Source: Streptomyces parvulus
GTDB lineage: Bacteria > Actinomycetota > Actinomycetes > Streptomycetales > Streptomycetaceae
Length of the DNA stretch: 64,000 nucleotides
Assembly: GCF_014648855.1 (NCBI RefSeq)
Contig: NZ_BMRX01000012.1
Location: 186,001 to 250,000, forward strand
Direction: 5' to 3'
Below the pieces are notes generated by a model. That model ran no database searches. It saw only the letters and a program-made list of their open reading frames with translations, and had not been told where the DNA came from. Position numbers and translations under genes: made by a program. Shown here piece after piece: positions 17,432 through 26,084 of this stretch (the first letter of the stretch is position 1; each line of letters begins with the position of its first letter).

Positions 17432-18493
17432 TCAGGAGGCGAGCCAGGCTGCGGTGTACGTGTCGATCTCGTCGGTGATCCTCGCCTTGCCCGGCGCGTC
17501 CAGGAAGGACGCCTCGACGCCGTCCTTGGCCAGGGCGGCGAGGCCCCGCTCGTCGAGGTCGAGGAGGCGGGCGGCGACGGCGTACTCGTTGTTGAGGTCG
17601 GTGCCGAACATGGGCGGGTCGTCGGAGTTGATCGTCACCAGGACGCCGGCGCGCACGAACTCCTTGATCGGGTGCTCGTCGAGGGTGCGCACCGCGCGGG
17701 TGGCGATGTTCGAGGTGGGGCAGACCTCCAGCGGGATGCGCCGCTCGGCGAGGTGGGCCAGGAGCTTCGGGTCCCGCGCGGAACTGGTGCCGTGCCCGAT
17801 GCGCTCGGCGCGCAGCTCGGTCAGGGCGTCCCACACCGTCTCCGGGCCGGTGGTCTCGCCGGCGTGCGGCACCGAGTGCAGGCCCGCGGCGATCGCCCGG
17901 TCGAAGTACGGCTTGAACTGCGGGCGGGCGACCCCGATCTCCGGGCCGCCGAGCCCGAAGGAGACCAGCCCCTCGGGGCGCAGCCGGTCGTCGGTGGCGA
18001 GCCGCGCGGTCTCCTCGGCCGACTCCAGACCGGCCTCGCCGGGGATGTCGAAGCACCAGCGCAGCACGGTCCCGAACTCGGCCTCCGCGGCCTTGCGGGC
18101 GTCCTCGATCGCGTCCATGAAGGCGCGTTCGTCGATGCCGCGCCGGGTGGAGGAGAACGGGGTGATGGTCAGCTCGGCGTACCGCACCTGCTGGCGGGCC
18201 AGGTCCCGGGCCACCTCGTACGTCAGCAGCCGCACGTCCTCCGGGGTGCGGATCAGGTCGACGACGGACAGGTACACGTCGATGAAGTGCGCGAAGTCCG
18301 TGAAGGTGAAGTAGTCGACCAGGGCCTCGGGGTCGGTGGGGACCCTGGAGTCGGGGTGGCGCGCGGCCAGCTCCGAGACGATGCGGGGGGAGGCGGAACC
18401 GACGTGGTGGACGTGCAGTTCGGCCTTGGGCAGCCCGGCGATGAAGGCGTGCAGGTCACGCGGGACGTCCGGGTCGACGAGGTGCTCGGTCAA
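17432..18493 (-). CDS. Adenosine-deaminase family enzyme, probable aminodeoxyfutalosine deaminase
   Basis: Zn-dependent deaminase of the adenosine deaminase family, 353 aa. Motifs include LPKAELHVHHVGSAS (metal His), SVPHAGETTG, RIGHGTSS and the SDDPPMFGT metal Asp region. HVHHVGS replaces the usual HxHLxG of classical adenosine deaminase. Start is TTG 18493 after GGAGGAA. As I recall, the S. coelicolor homologue at this locus deaminates aminodeoxyfutalosine in the futalosine menaquinone pathway; that assignment is from memory. Plain adenosine deaminase remains the alternative. Confidence 0.83.
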   Translation of the reverse strand: MTEHLVDPDVPRDLHAFIAGLPKAELHVHHVGSASPRIVSELAARHPDSRVPTDPEALVDYFTFTDFAHFIDVYLSVVDLIRTPEDVRLLTYEVARDLARQQVRYAELTITPFSSTRRGIDERAFMDAIEDARKAAEAEFGTVLRWCFDIPGEAGLESAEETARLATDDRLRPEGLVSFGLGGPEIGVARPQFKPYFDRAIAAGLHSVPHAGETTGPETVWDALTELRAERIGHGTSSARDPKLLAHLAERRIPLEVCPTSNIATRAVRTLDEHPIKEFVRAGVLVTINSDDPPMFGTDLNNEYAVAARLLDLDERGLAALAKDGVEASFLDAPGKARITDEIDTYTAAWLAS

Positions 18494-18648
18494 GGGTGTT
18501 CCTCCCCAGGGCGGCGTCCCGGGCCGGGTGGGCCGGCGGGGCGCGGGTGATCGGCTGATCGGCGGTTCGGGATCATCGTAGGCCGGGCCCGTGCCGGGCG
18601 GGGGCGGGCCGTAGCATGACGGGACGTTCGACTGAGGGGGACCCGACC

Positions 18649-19590
18649 ATGCCCGACGACGCGCAGCCGCCGAGACACGACCCGCGGCGGACGCCTCAGG
18701 CCCCGGAGGGCACTCCGGCGCCGCCCCCGGCCGCCGACGCCGCCCCCGGCCCGGCTCCCCGTGTCGGCCTCGACAAGCCCCCCGCGCCGCAGCAGGCCGA
18801 CGGCCCTTGGCGGCCGCCCGCGGACGCGGTCTCCGCCGCCGGCGCTCCCGTCGACGCCGTCCCCGACGCGACTCCCCGTGTCGGCCTCGACAAGGCGCCG
18901 CCGGCCGCACCCGCCGGTCCGGGCGCTCCGGATCCGTGGGCGGCGCCCGCGGGCGCCGGCCCATCCGCCGACCCCGGTCCCGGTCCCGGCGCGACCGTCG
19001 TCCCGGACGACGCCGCCTCCTGGCCGCCCCCGTCCGTCCACGACCAGCGCACGGTCACGTCCATGCCGGCCGCGGAACCCCCGGCGTGGGCCGCGCCCTC
19101 GGCCCCGGCGAACCCGTTCGCGGCGCCGGACCCGGCGGCCACCGGCGCGCCCAACCCCTTCGCGCCGCCCCCGCCGTACGCCGGACCGGACCGGCAGCCG
19201 GTCCCGCCGCCGCCCATCGCGCCGGACGGCCCCGGCCACGTCCCCTACGGCTATCCGGGCCCGGTCGGCTACGGGCACCCCGCCCCGGCCGGATACCCGG
19301 GTGCGCAGCCGCCCGGCTACTACGGCTGGTCCGGCATGGCGCCGATGCCCAGCAACGGCATGGGCACCACCGGCCTCGTCCTCGGCATCATCGCCGCCGT
19401 CGGCTTCTGCCTCTGGCCGCTCGCGATCGTCGTCGGCGTCCTCGGCGTCGTCTTCGGCGGCCTGGGCCGGGCGAAGGCCGGCCGGGGCGAGGCCACCAAC
19501 GCCGGCCAGGCCCTGGCCGGCATCATCTGCGGAATCGTCGGCATCGTCCTGGGCGCGGGCTTCGGGGCGCTGGTGATCTTCATGCCGTAG
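18649..19590 (+). CDS. Proline-rich DUF4190-like membrane protein
   Basis: Hypothetical protein of 313 aa. The first 230 residues are Pro/Ala-rich and low complexity, with Tyr-Gly-Pro repeats near the membrane. The C-terminus has two helices typical of DUF4190 (TTGLVLGIIAAVGFCLWPLAIVVGVL and the final AGIICGIVGIVLGAGFGAL). The motif PRVGLDK occurs twice, coded by an exact 23-nt direct repeat (18755-18777 and 18872-18894). ATG 18649 follows GAGGGGG. Function unknown. Its 3' end overlaps the convergent AraC gene by 11 nt. Confidence 0.82.
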   Translation: MPDDAQPPRHDPRRTPQAPEGTPAPPPAADAAPGPAPRVGLDKPPAPQQADGPWRPPADAVSAAGAPVDAVPDATPRVGLDKAPPAAPAGPGAPDPWAAPAGAGPSADPGPGPGATVVPDDAASWPPPSVHDQRTVTSMPAAEPPAWAAPSAPANPFAAPDPAATGAPNPFAPPPPYAGPDRQPVPPPPIAPDGPGHVPYGYPGPVGYGHPAPAGYPGAQPPGYYGWSGMAPMPSNGMGTTGLVLGIIAAVGFCLWPLAIVVGVLGVVFGGLGRAKAGRGEATNAGQALAGIICGIVGIVLGAGFGALVIFMP

Positions 19591-20536
19591 CGCGGACCTG
19601 GCCGGGCGTGCTCCGGTGGCCGGCCCGGTACTCACCGGGCGTCATCCCGTACTCCTTGCGGAAGGCCAGGTGGAAGCCCACCTGGCTGGCGTAGCCGATG
19701 AGCCGCGCGATCTCGGTGAGCGGGACGGAGGTGTCCGCGAGCTGCCGCCGCGCCTCCTGGAGCCGCCGCAGGGTCAGATGCCGCATCGGCGGCTGTCCGA
19801 CCAGCTCGCGGAACAACTGGGCGAAGACCGAGCGGGACATCCCCGCCTCGCGGGCCAGCGACCCGACCGTCCACGGCTTCCCGTACGAACCGTGGATCGC
19901 CATCAGCGCCTTGCTGATGCCCGGATGGTGCAGCGCCTGGAGGGCGGGCGACTCGTCCGCCAGCTGCTCCATCGCGATCCTCAAGGACAGGACGAACACC
20001 GTCTCGAACGCCCGCAGCGTGACCAGCCGGGACCCGGGAGCCGTCCGTCCCACCTCCGAGGGCAGCGCCTCCAGCGTGCGCACCAGCAGCGACTCGCCCT
20101 TCAGGAAGCGGTCCCGGATCACGATGAGCCGGGGCAGCGCCGAATAGAGGACCGGTTCGCCGGTCGCGCAGTAGCGCAGGCTCGCGCAGAGCATCTGCGT
20201 CCGGTACGGGGGAGTGCCGACGGTGACGACCTGCGACCCGCCCGGCGGGCTCTGCGCGAGCAGCGCGGACAGCGGCGTGGCGGCCACCCCGGTCTCGGCG
20301 GCGAAGGTGTGGGCGGTGCCGTGCGGGAAGACCGCCAGGTCCCCCTCGTTCAGCGTCACGGGGTCGGAGCCGTCGTCGAAGGTGATGACGCAGCCGCCGT
20401 CGACCATGTAGTGCACGATCGCGCAGCTGTCGTCGTGCCCCTCGACCCCCCACTGGCCCCCGGCCCGCCAGGTGCTGTGGAACACGTCGGTCAGCCACAG
20501 CGGGCGCAGTACCTCACTCAGCACGTCGTCCTGCAT
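19580..20536 (-). CDS. AraC family transcriptional regulator with cupin sensor domain
   Basis: Regulator of 318 aa. The N-terminal half is an AraC-type cupin (WGVEGHDDSCAIVHYMVDGG, DGSDPVTLNEGDLAVFPHGTAH). The C-terminal two helix-turn-helix units are WTVGSLAREAGMSRSVFAQLF and VPLTEIARLIGYASQVGFHLAFRKEYGMTPGEYR. It is divergent from the first gene of the biosynthetic cluster with 146 bp between them, so it could be a pathway regulator. It could equally be a flanking core gene; the sequence alone does not decide. Confidence 0.9.
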   Translation of the reverse strand: MQDDVLSEVLRPLWLTDVFHSTWRAGGQWGVEGHDDSCAIVHYMVDGGCVITFDDGSDPVTLNEGDLAVFPHGTAHTFAAETGVAATPLSALLAQSPPGGSQVVTVGTPPYRTQMLCASLRYCATGEPVLYSALPRLIVIRDRFLKGESLLVRTLEALPSEVGRTAPGSRLVTLRAFETVFVLSLRIAMEQLADESPALQALHHPGISKALMAIHGSYGKPWTVGSLAREAGMSRSVFAQLFRELVGQPPMRHLTLRRLQEARRQLADTSVPLTEIARLIGYASQVGFHLAFRKEYGMTPGEYRAGHRSTPGQVRATA

Positions 20537-20682
20537 GAACGATCCCCCCGACCGCGCTCCGGACGATTGTTAAACGGATCCGGCTCATGACTCATTGATC
20601 GTAGCCACTCCCCCGAGAACGATGAGGAGCGAGCCGGGCTTTTGGCCGGTTTACGGAATTGAGGTACTGGGGGACTCGTTCC

Positions 20683-21972
20683 ATGAAGATCGTGATTGCC
20701 GGCGCCGGCATCGGCGGCCTGGTGGCGGCGTTGAGCCTGCACGCCGCCGGACTGCGCGACGTCCGCGTGCTGGAGGCGGTTCCGCGGATCCTCCCCTTCG
20801 GTGCCGGAGTGAACGTCCAGCCCGTCGCGGTCCGCGAACTGGCCGCCCTCGGTCTGGCCGAAAGCGTCCGCGGCGCGGGCGCCGAACTGACCGCGCTGAG
20901 CTACCACAACCACCTCGGGCAGCGCATCTGGCACGAGCCCCGCGGCCGGGCCAGCGGCTGCGTCTGGCCGCAACTGGCCCTGCACCGGGGCGTCCTCCAG
21001 TCACTCCTCGCCGACACGGTGCGCGACCGCCTGGGACCGGACGCCCTCAGCACCGACGCGCGCGTCACCGGCTTCACCCCCCTGGACGGGGGCGGGGTCG
21101 AAGTGCTGCTCGCCGGCCCGGCCGGGGACGGACTCGAGACCCGTATCCGCGCGGACGTACTGGCCGGCGCCGACGGACTGCGCTCCGCGGTGCGCCGGAC
21201 CCTCTATCCCGAGGAGGGCGCGCCCCGCTCCAACGGCACGACGGTGTGGCGTGGAGTGCACCGCAGTACGCCCTTCCAGGGCGGCCGGTCGATGGTCGTC
21301 ATGGGCGACGGACACTGGAAGGCCGTCGTCTACCCCCTGGCCGAACGGCCGGACGACGACGGCCTCGTCCCCGTCAACTGGGCCGTGTCCCGGGCCGCGA
21401 CCGGAGAGCCCGGCGCACCGACCGCGTCCGGCGACGCGTTCCCCGCCGCGGTCTCCGGCTGGCGCTGCGGGGACCTGCGGCTGGGCGCGCTGCTCGCCGG
21501 CGCCCAGGCCGCCGGGTCCTTCCCGATGCTCGACCGGGACCCGCTGCCGCGCTGGTCGTTCGGTGCGGTCACCCTGCTCGGGGACGCGGCGCACGCCATG
21601 GCGCCCATGGGGTCGAACGCGACCACCCAGGCCGTCCTGGACGCCCGCAGTCTCGCCCACCACCTGGCCGCCCACGGCGATCCCGCCCGCGCGCTGGCCG
21701 CCTACGACCGCGACCGCCGGCCCCCGATGAACCGCCTGCAACTGCTCAACCGCGCCCAGGGACCGGAGCTGGTGATCGACCTGGCCCGGGAGCGGGCCCC
21801 GCACGGGTTCCGGCGGGTCGAGGACGTGATACCGGCCGCCCGGCTCGCCGACGTGGCCGAGAGCTACGCGCGCGCCGCCGGGCTCGACGCGGCATCCGTC
21901 AACGCGCCCTCGCCCTACGGCTGTCACCGGCCACCACCCGGGCGAAGCGTCGAAGCGGCCCACGAGTCCTGA
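20683..21972 (+). CDS. PhzS-like FAD-dependent monooxygenase (first copy)
   Basis: Class A flavoprotein aromatic hydroxylase of 429 aa. It has the N-terminal FAD motif VIAGAGIGGL and the GD motif LLGDAAHAMAPMGSN near residue 300. Between them VWRGVHRSTPFQGG and FPMLDRDPLPRWSFGAVTLL match the pattern of PhzS, the phenazine-1-carboxylate hydroxylase. A paralogue sits in the same operon at 28805. It should hydroxylate an electron-rich aromatic ring using NAD(P)H and O2; the substrate is unknown. ATG 20683 begins the FAD domain; the ribosome site is weak (GGGGGA at 20669-20674). Confidence 0.88.
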   Translation: MKIVIAGAGIGGLVAALSLHAAGLRDVRVLEAVPRILPFGAGVNVQPVAVRELAALGLAESVRGAGAELTALSYHNHLGQRIWHEPRGRASGCVWPQLALHRGVLQSLLADTVRDRLGPDALSTDARVTGFTPLDGGGVEVLLAGPAGDGLETRIRADVLAGADGLRSAVRRTLYPEEGAPRSNGTTVWRGVHRSTPFQGGRSMVVMGDGHWKAVVYPLAERPDDDGLVPVNWAVSRAATGEPGAPTASGDAFPAAVSGWRCGDLRLGALLAGAQAAGSFPMLDRDPLPRWSFGAVTLLGDAAHAMAPMGSNATTQAVLDARSLAHHLAAHGDPARALAAYDRDRRPPMNRLQLLNRAQGPELVIDLARERAPHGFRRVEDVIPAARLADVAESYARAAGLDAASVNAPSPYGCHRPPPGRSVEAAHES

Positions 21973-22068
21973 GGACCGCGGTTCCCCGCCCGCCCGCGTC
22001 CGGGCTCCCCGGCGCCGGCCGTCACCCACCTCACCAGTGAACGCACCTTCGTGTCAGGAGAGACAGAC

Positions 22069-23565
22069 ATGCCCCGCAGCGGCCAGGACTACCTCGAATC
22101 ACTTCGCGACGGGCGTGCCGTCTGGCTCGACGGAGAGCTGGTCAAGGACGTCACCGAGCACCCCGCCTTCCGCAACACCGCCCGCTCCGTCGCCGCCCTC
22201 TACGACATGGCCTGCGAGCCCGGCCGGCGCGACATCCTGACGGTCCGTCCCGAGGGTGCGGACCGGTCGGTGCTCCGCGCCTACCACGTACCGCGCACCG
22301 CGGCCGAACTCGTCGAACGGCGCAAGGCGTTCAAGACCTGGTCCGAGGCGAGTTTCGGGTTCCTCGGCAGGTCTCCCGACTACATGGCGGCCGGCACCGC
22401 CGGCTTCGTCTCCGCGCCGGACATCTTCGCCGGGGAGGGCTTCGACGGGCGGGACAACCTGGCCGCCCTCTACCGCCGCGCCTCCGAGGGCAGCCTCTAC
22501 CAGGCCTTCACCATCACCAATCCGCAGATCGACCGGACCAGGGCCGCGAGCGAGCAGGAGGAGGACGACCTCTACGTACGGGTCGTCAAGGAGCGCGACG
22601 ACGGCATCGTGGTACGCGGCGCCAAGATGATCGGCACCGGCGCGGTCTTCGGGGACGAGGTGGTCGTCGGCACCATCGAACCCCTGCCCCGCCAGGACGT
22701 CGAGTACGCGCTGACGTTCTCGGTGCCCCTGGACAGCCCGGGACTGAAGTTCATCTCCCGCACCTCCTACGAGGCCCACGCGCGCAGCGTGTTCGACAAC
22801 CCGCTCTCCTCCCGCTTCGACGAGAACGACGCGCTGCTGGTCTGCGACGACGTCTTCGTCCCCTGGGAGCGGGTGCTGACGTACCGCGACGTCGACACCA
22901 CCTTCCGGATGTGGTGGTTCACCCCCGCCTACAACAACTTCGTGCACCAGGCCGCCACCCGCTTCTGGACCAAGCTCGAATTCCTCACCGGTCTGGCGAT
23001 CCTGCTCACCCGCGCCAACAACACCTACGCCCTGCCGCCCGTCCAGATGCAGCTCGGCCGGCTCATGGGGTGGCTGAACATCGCGAAGTCCATGGTGGTG
23101 GCGGCCGAGACGATGTACGAACGCGTCGCCGGCGAGGGCAGCGCCGTCCACCTCAACCGGGAGATCGCCTCCGCCCACCGGGCCATGGCGGGCGACCTGT
23201 ACCCGAAGGTGCTCGCCGAGCTGAAGATGCTGGCGGGCGGCGGCCTGATACAGCTCCCGGCCTCCGGATACGACCTCACGCACCCCGAACTGGGCCCGCT
23301 CGTCGCCAAGTACGTGCGCTCTCCCGGCACCCCGGCCGAGCAGCGGATCAAGCTGCTGAAGCTGGCCTGGGACGCGCTCGGTTCGGAGTTCGCCTCCCGG
23401 CACGAGCAGTACGAGCGCTTCTACCACGGGGCGCCGCACGTCTACCTCCCCGGCATCCTGCGCGACGGCGACCCCGACCTGCTGGCCGCGTTCACCCAGT
23501 CGTGCCTGGACGGATACCGGCTGGAAGACCTGCCCGGCGGAGGTGGCACCGATGCGCTCAGCTGA
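22069..23565 (+). CDS. HpaB-family FADH2-dependent hydroxylase (oxygenase component)
   Basis: Large component of a two-component flavin hydroxylase, 498 aa, of the 4-hydroxyphenylacetate 3-hydroxylase/HpaB family. Typical stretches are SPDYMAAGTAGF, AFTITNPQIDR, ISRTSYEAHA and CDDVFVPWERVLTYRDV. Such enzymes ortho-hydroxylate phenols or similar rings with FADH2 from a separate reductase. No HpaC-like reductase is encoded in the cluster, so a host reductase must serve. ATG 22069 is preceded by AGGAGAG. The stop overlaps the MFS gene by 14 nt. Confidence 0.9.
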   Translation: MPRSGQDYLESLRDGRAVWLDGELVKDVTEHPAFRNTARSVAALYDMACEPGRRDILTVRPEGADRSVLRAYHVPRTAAELVERRKAFKTWSEASFGFLGRSPDYMAAGTAGFVSAPDIFAGEGFDGRDNLAALYRRASEGSLYQAFTITNPQIDRTRAASEQEEDDLYVRVVKERDDGIVVRGAKMIGTGAVFGDEVVVGTIEPLPRQDVEYALTFSVPLDSPGLKFISRTSYEAHARSVFDNPLSSRFDENDALLVCDDVFVPWERVLTYRDVDTTFRMWWFTPAYNNFVHQAATRFWTKLEFLTGLAILLTRANNTYALPPVQMQLGRLMGWLNIAKSMVVAAETMYERVAGEGSAVHLNREIASAHRAMAGDLYPKVLAELKMLAGGGLIQLPASGYDLTHPELGPLVAKYVRSPGTPAEQRIKLLKLAWDALGSEFASRHEQYERFYHGAPHVYLPGILRDGDPDLLAAFTQSCLDGYRLEDLPGGGGTDALS

Positions 23566-24988
23566 CCGGTGGCGGGCGCTCGCGCTGCTCGCCTGCACCC
23601 AGTTCGTCCTGCTCCTCGACACCTCGATCATCAACGTGGCCGCCCCGTCCATCGGGGACGGGCTGGACATCTCACCCGCGGAACTGTCCTGGGTGGCCAA
23701 CGCCTACCTCGTCTCCTTCGGCGGTCTGCTCCTGCTCAGCGGGCGAGCCGCCGACCTGCTCGGCCGGCGGAGGATCTTCCTCGCCGGGCTCGGCGTGCTG
23801 TCCGCCGCCTCGCTGCTGGGCGCCCTCGCGGACAACGCCGCGCTGCTGATCACCTCCCGGGCGGTGCAGGGCGTCGGCGCGGCCATGGCGGCCGCGGCGG
23901 CCTTCGCCCTGGTGCTGAGCCTGTTCCCGGACGGCCCCGAGCGGCACCGGGCGCTGGGCGTGTTCGCCGCGATGGCGGGCGCCGGCGGCGCGGTCGGCAC
24001 CGTACTCGGCGGCGTGCTCACCAGCTGGCTGGGCTGGGAGTCGACCTTCGCCCTCAACGTGCTCGCCGGCGTCGCGCTGATGGTGCCCGCCCCCCGGCTG
24101 CTGCCGGGCGGCACGGGTGCCGGGCGGGAGCAGGGCTTCGACGTGCCCGGCGCGATCGCCGGCACGGCCGGCCTGGCACTGCTGGCCTACGCCGTGGTCA
24201 ACGCGGGCGAGGCCGGGTGGCGCTCCACTGCGACCCTCGCCACCGGGGGCGCCGCCGTCGTCCTGCTGGTCCTGTTCGCCCTGGTGGAGCGCAGGGTCGC
24301 GCACCCGCTGGTGCCGCCCGCGGTGCTGCGCCGGCCCACGCTCCGACTGGCCAACATCCTCGCCGCTCTGTGGCAGATGTCGCTGTTCCCGATGTTCTTC
24401 CTGGTCAGCCTGTACCTCCAGGCGGTGCTGGGCCACGAGGCGGTGCTCGGCGGGCTGGCCCTCCTGCCGCTGTGCGTGGTCGTCATCGCCGTCGCCTCGC
24501 TCGCGGACCGGCTGATCGGCCGGTTCGGTCTGCGGGGCGTCATGACGGCCGGGTTCGCGCTGGTCGCCGCCGGCATGGCCGGTCTTTCACGGATCTCGGC
24601 CGACGGCTCGTTCGCGGCCGACGTCCTGCCCTCGACGCTGGTGCTCGGTGTGGCCCTGCCGCTGGTCTCCATCACCACCAACGTCGCCGCCACCCTCGAC
24701 ACCCGCCAGGACGAGGCCGGTCTCGCGTCCGGACTGGTCAACACCAGCCTCCAGTTCGGTTCCGTCATCGGCCTGGCCGTGCTGTCCGGCGTCGCGGCCG
24801 CCCGCACCAACGCCTCCACCGCGGCCCACGACACCGCCCTGACCGACGGCTTCGGCGCCGCGTTCCTGGTGGGTGCCGCACTCGCCGTACTCGGTGTGCT
24901 GCTGTCCCTGCGGCTACGCCCGCCGGCACCGCCCCGGCAGGACACGGAGACCGGCACCGCCGTCGCGGGAGAACGAGCCGTGCCCTGA
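23552..24988 (+). CDS. MFS transporter, DHA2-type drug exporter
   Basis: Membrane exporter of 478 aa with about 14 predicted helices. TM1 has LLDTSIINVAAPSIG (motif D1 of the 14-TMS drug:H+ antiporters) and motif A follows as GRAADLLGRRRIF. Motif C-like Gly-rich stretch GAGGAVGTVLGGVLTSWLGW is present. ATG 23552 lies inside the HpaB gene end with GGCGGAGG upstream, indicating coupling. In this setting it most likely exports the cluster product or gives self-resistance. Confidence 0.9.
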   Translation: MRSADRWRALALLACTQFVLLLDTSIINVAAPSIGDGLDISPAELSWVANAYLVSFGGLLLLSGRAADLLGRRRIFLAGLGVLSAASLLGALADNAALLITSRAVQGVGAAMAAAAAFALVLSLFPDGPERHRALGVFAAMAGAGGAVGTVLGGVLTSWLGWESTFALNVLAGVALMVPAPRLLPGGTGAGREQGFDVPGAIAGTAGLALLAYAVVNAGEAGWRSTATLATGGAAVVLLVLFALVERRVAHPLVPPAVLRRPTLRLANILAALWQMSLFPMFFLVSLYLQAVLGHEAVLGGLALLPLCVVVIAVASLADRLIGRFGLRGVMTAGFALVAAGMAGLSRISADGSFAADVLPSTLVLGVALPLVSITTNVAATLDTRQDEAGLASGLVNTSLQFGSVIGLAVLSGVAAARTNASTAAHDTALTDGFGAAFLVGAALAVLGVLLSLRLRPPAPPRQDTETGTAVAGERAVP

Positions 24989-25063
24989 CCGATCCGGTCC
25001 GGCAAGGCGCCGTCACGGACCGCCCCTCACGCCCCCCACGAACCACACGACGAAAGGCACGAC

Positions 25064-25981
25064 ATGACACAAGAGCACCTCAAGCGCGTCCTGGTGACCG
25101 GAGCCAACGGATTCCAGGGCGGTGCCGTCGCCCGATGGCTCGCCGCTCAGGGGCACGACGTGCGGGGCCTGGTCCGCGACGAGGCCAAGGCCGCCGCCGC
25201 GGGCGGCGGGTTCACGCCGGTCCGCGGCGACCTGGCCGACCCCGGCACGCTCCGGGCCGCCTTCCGGGGTGCCACGCACGCCGTCGTCGTGATGCCGCTG
25301 GAGTACGACCTCGACACGGTGACCGGCTACGCCCGCAACGTCGCCGAGGCCGCCCACGAGGCCGGAGTGCGCCGGATCGTCCTCAACACCAACACGCCGG
25401 TGCCCGACGAGACCACCCGGTACGCCGGATTCGAGACCCGCCGTCGCGCCGAGGAGGTGCTGCGGGCCGGCGCGGTCCCGGTGACCGTCGTCCGCCCGCC
25501 GGTCTACCTGGAGAACCTCTTCAGCCCCTGGAACGGCCCCGCGATCGTCAACGACGGCGTCCTCGCCTACCCGCTCCCGGAGGGGCAGCGCGTCGCGTGG
25601 ATGAGCCACGAGGACCTGGCCAAGGTCGCCGCCCGGGCCCTGGACGACGACGTGCCCGCCGGCCAGGTGCTGCACGTGGGCGGTGCCGACGTGCTCACCG
25701 GCCCCGAACTGGCGGCCGTCTTCGGGCAGGCCCTGGGCCGCGAGGTCCGGTACCTGCCGCTGGAGGTCGCCCAGTTCGAGCAGGGGCTCGCCGGGCTGCT
25801 CGGCCCCGAGGCCGCGGCGGGCGTCGCCGGGATCTACCACCACGTCGGCGAGGGCCAGGCACCCGACCTGCTCTGTCCGCGTCCGGCGGCCGTGGAGGAG
25901 GCGCTGGGCATCCGGCTCACTCCGGCCATCGAGTGGGTCAAGGCACAGCCGTGGGAGCACTGGGCGCGCACCGGCGCGTGA
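25064..25981 (+). CDS. NmrA-like NAD(P)-binding oxidoreductase
   Basis: Atypical short-chain dehydrogenase of 305 aa. It opens with the Rossmann motif VLVTGANGFQGGAVARWL and continues with LVRDEAKA, the pattern of NmrA/isoflavone-reductase-like proteins. The C-terminal half (VAWMSHEDLAKVAARAL) is the usual substrate-side region. It lacks an evident Tyr-x3-Lys catalytic pair in the classical position, as do many NmrA relatives. It could reduce a pathway intermediate or act as a redox sensor. It follows the MFS gene by 75 bp. Confidence 0.83.
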   Translation: MTQEHLKRVLVTGANGFQGGAVARWLAAQGHDVRGLVRDEAKAAAAGGGFTPVRGDLADPGTLRAAFRGATHAVVVMPLEYDLDTVTGYARNVAEAAHEAGVRRIVLNTNTPVPDETTRYAGFETRRRAEEVLRAGAVPVTVVRPPVYLENLFSPWNGPAIVNDGVLAYPLPEGQRVAWMSHEDLAKVAARALDDDVPAGQVLHVGGADVLTGPELAAVFGQALGREVRYLPLEVAQFEQGLAGLLGPEAAAGVAGIYHHVGEGQAPDLLCPRPAAVEEALGIRLTPAIEWVKAQPWEHWARTGA

Positions 25982-26084
25982 CGCGGGGCCGGTCCGGCAC
26001 CGGGGCCCGGGGCGCACGCGCACCGCGCCCGCCCCGGTGACCGCGCCCGGCCCGGCACGACATGACGAAAACGGGGGAAACGAG

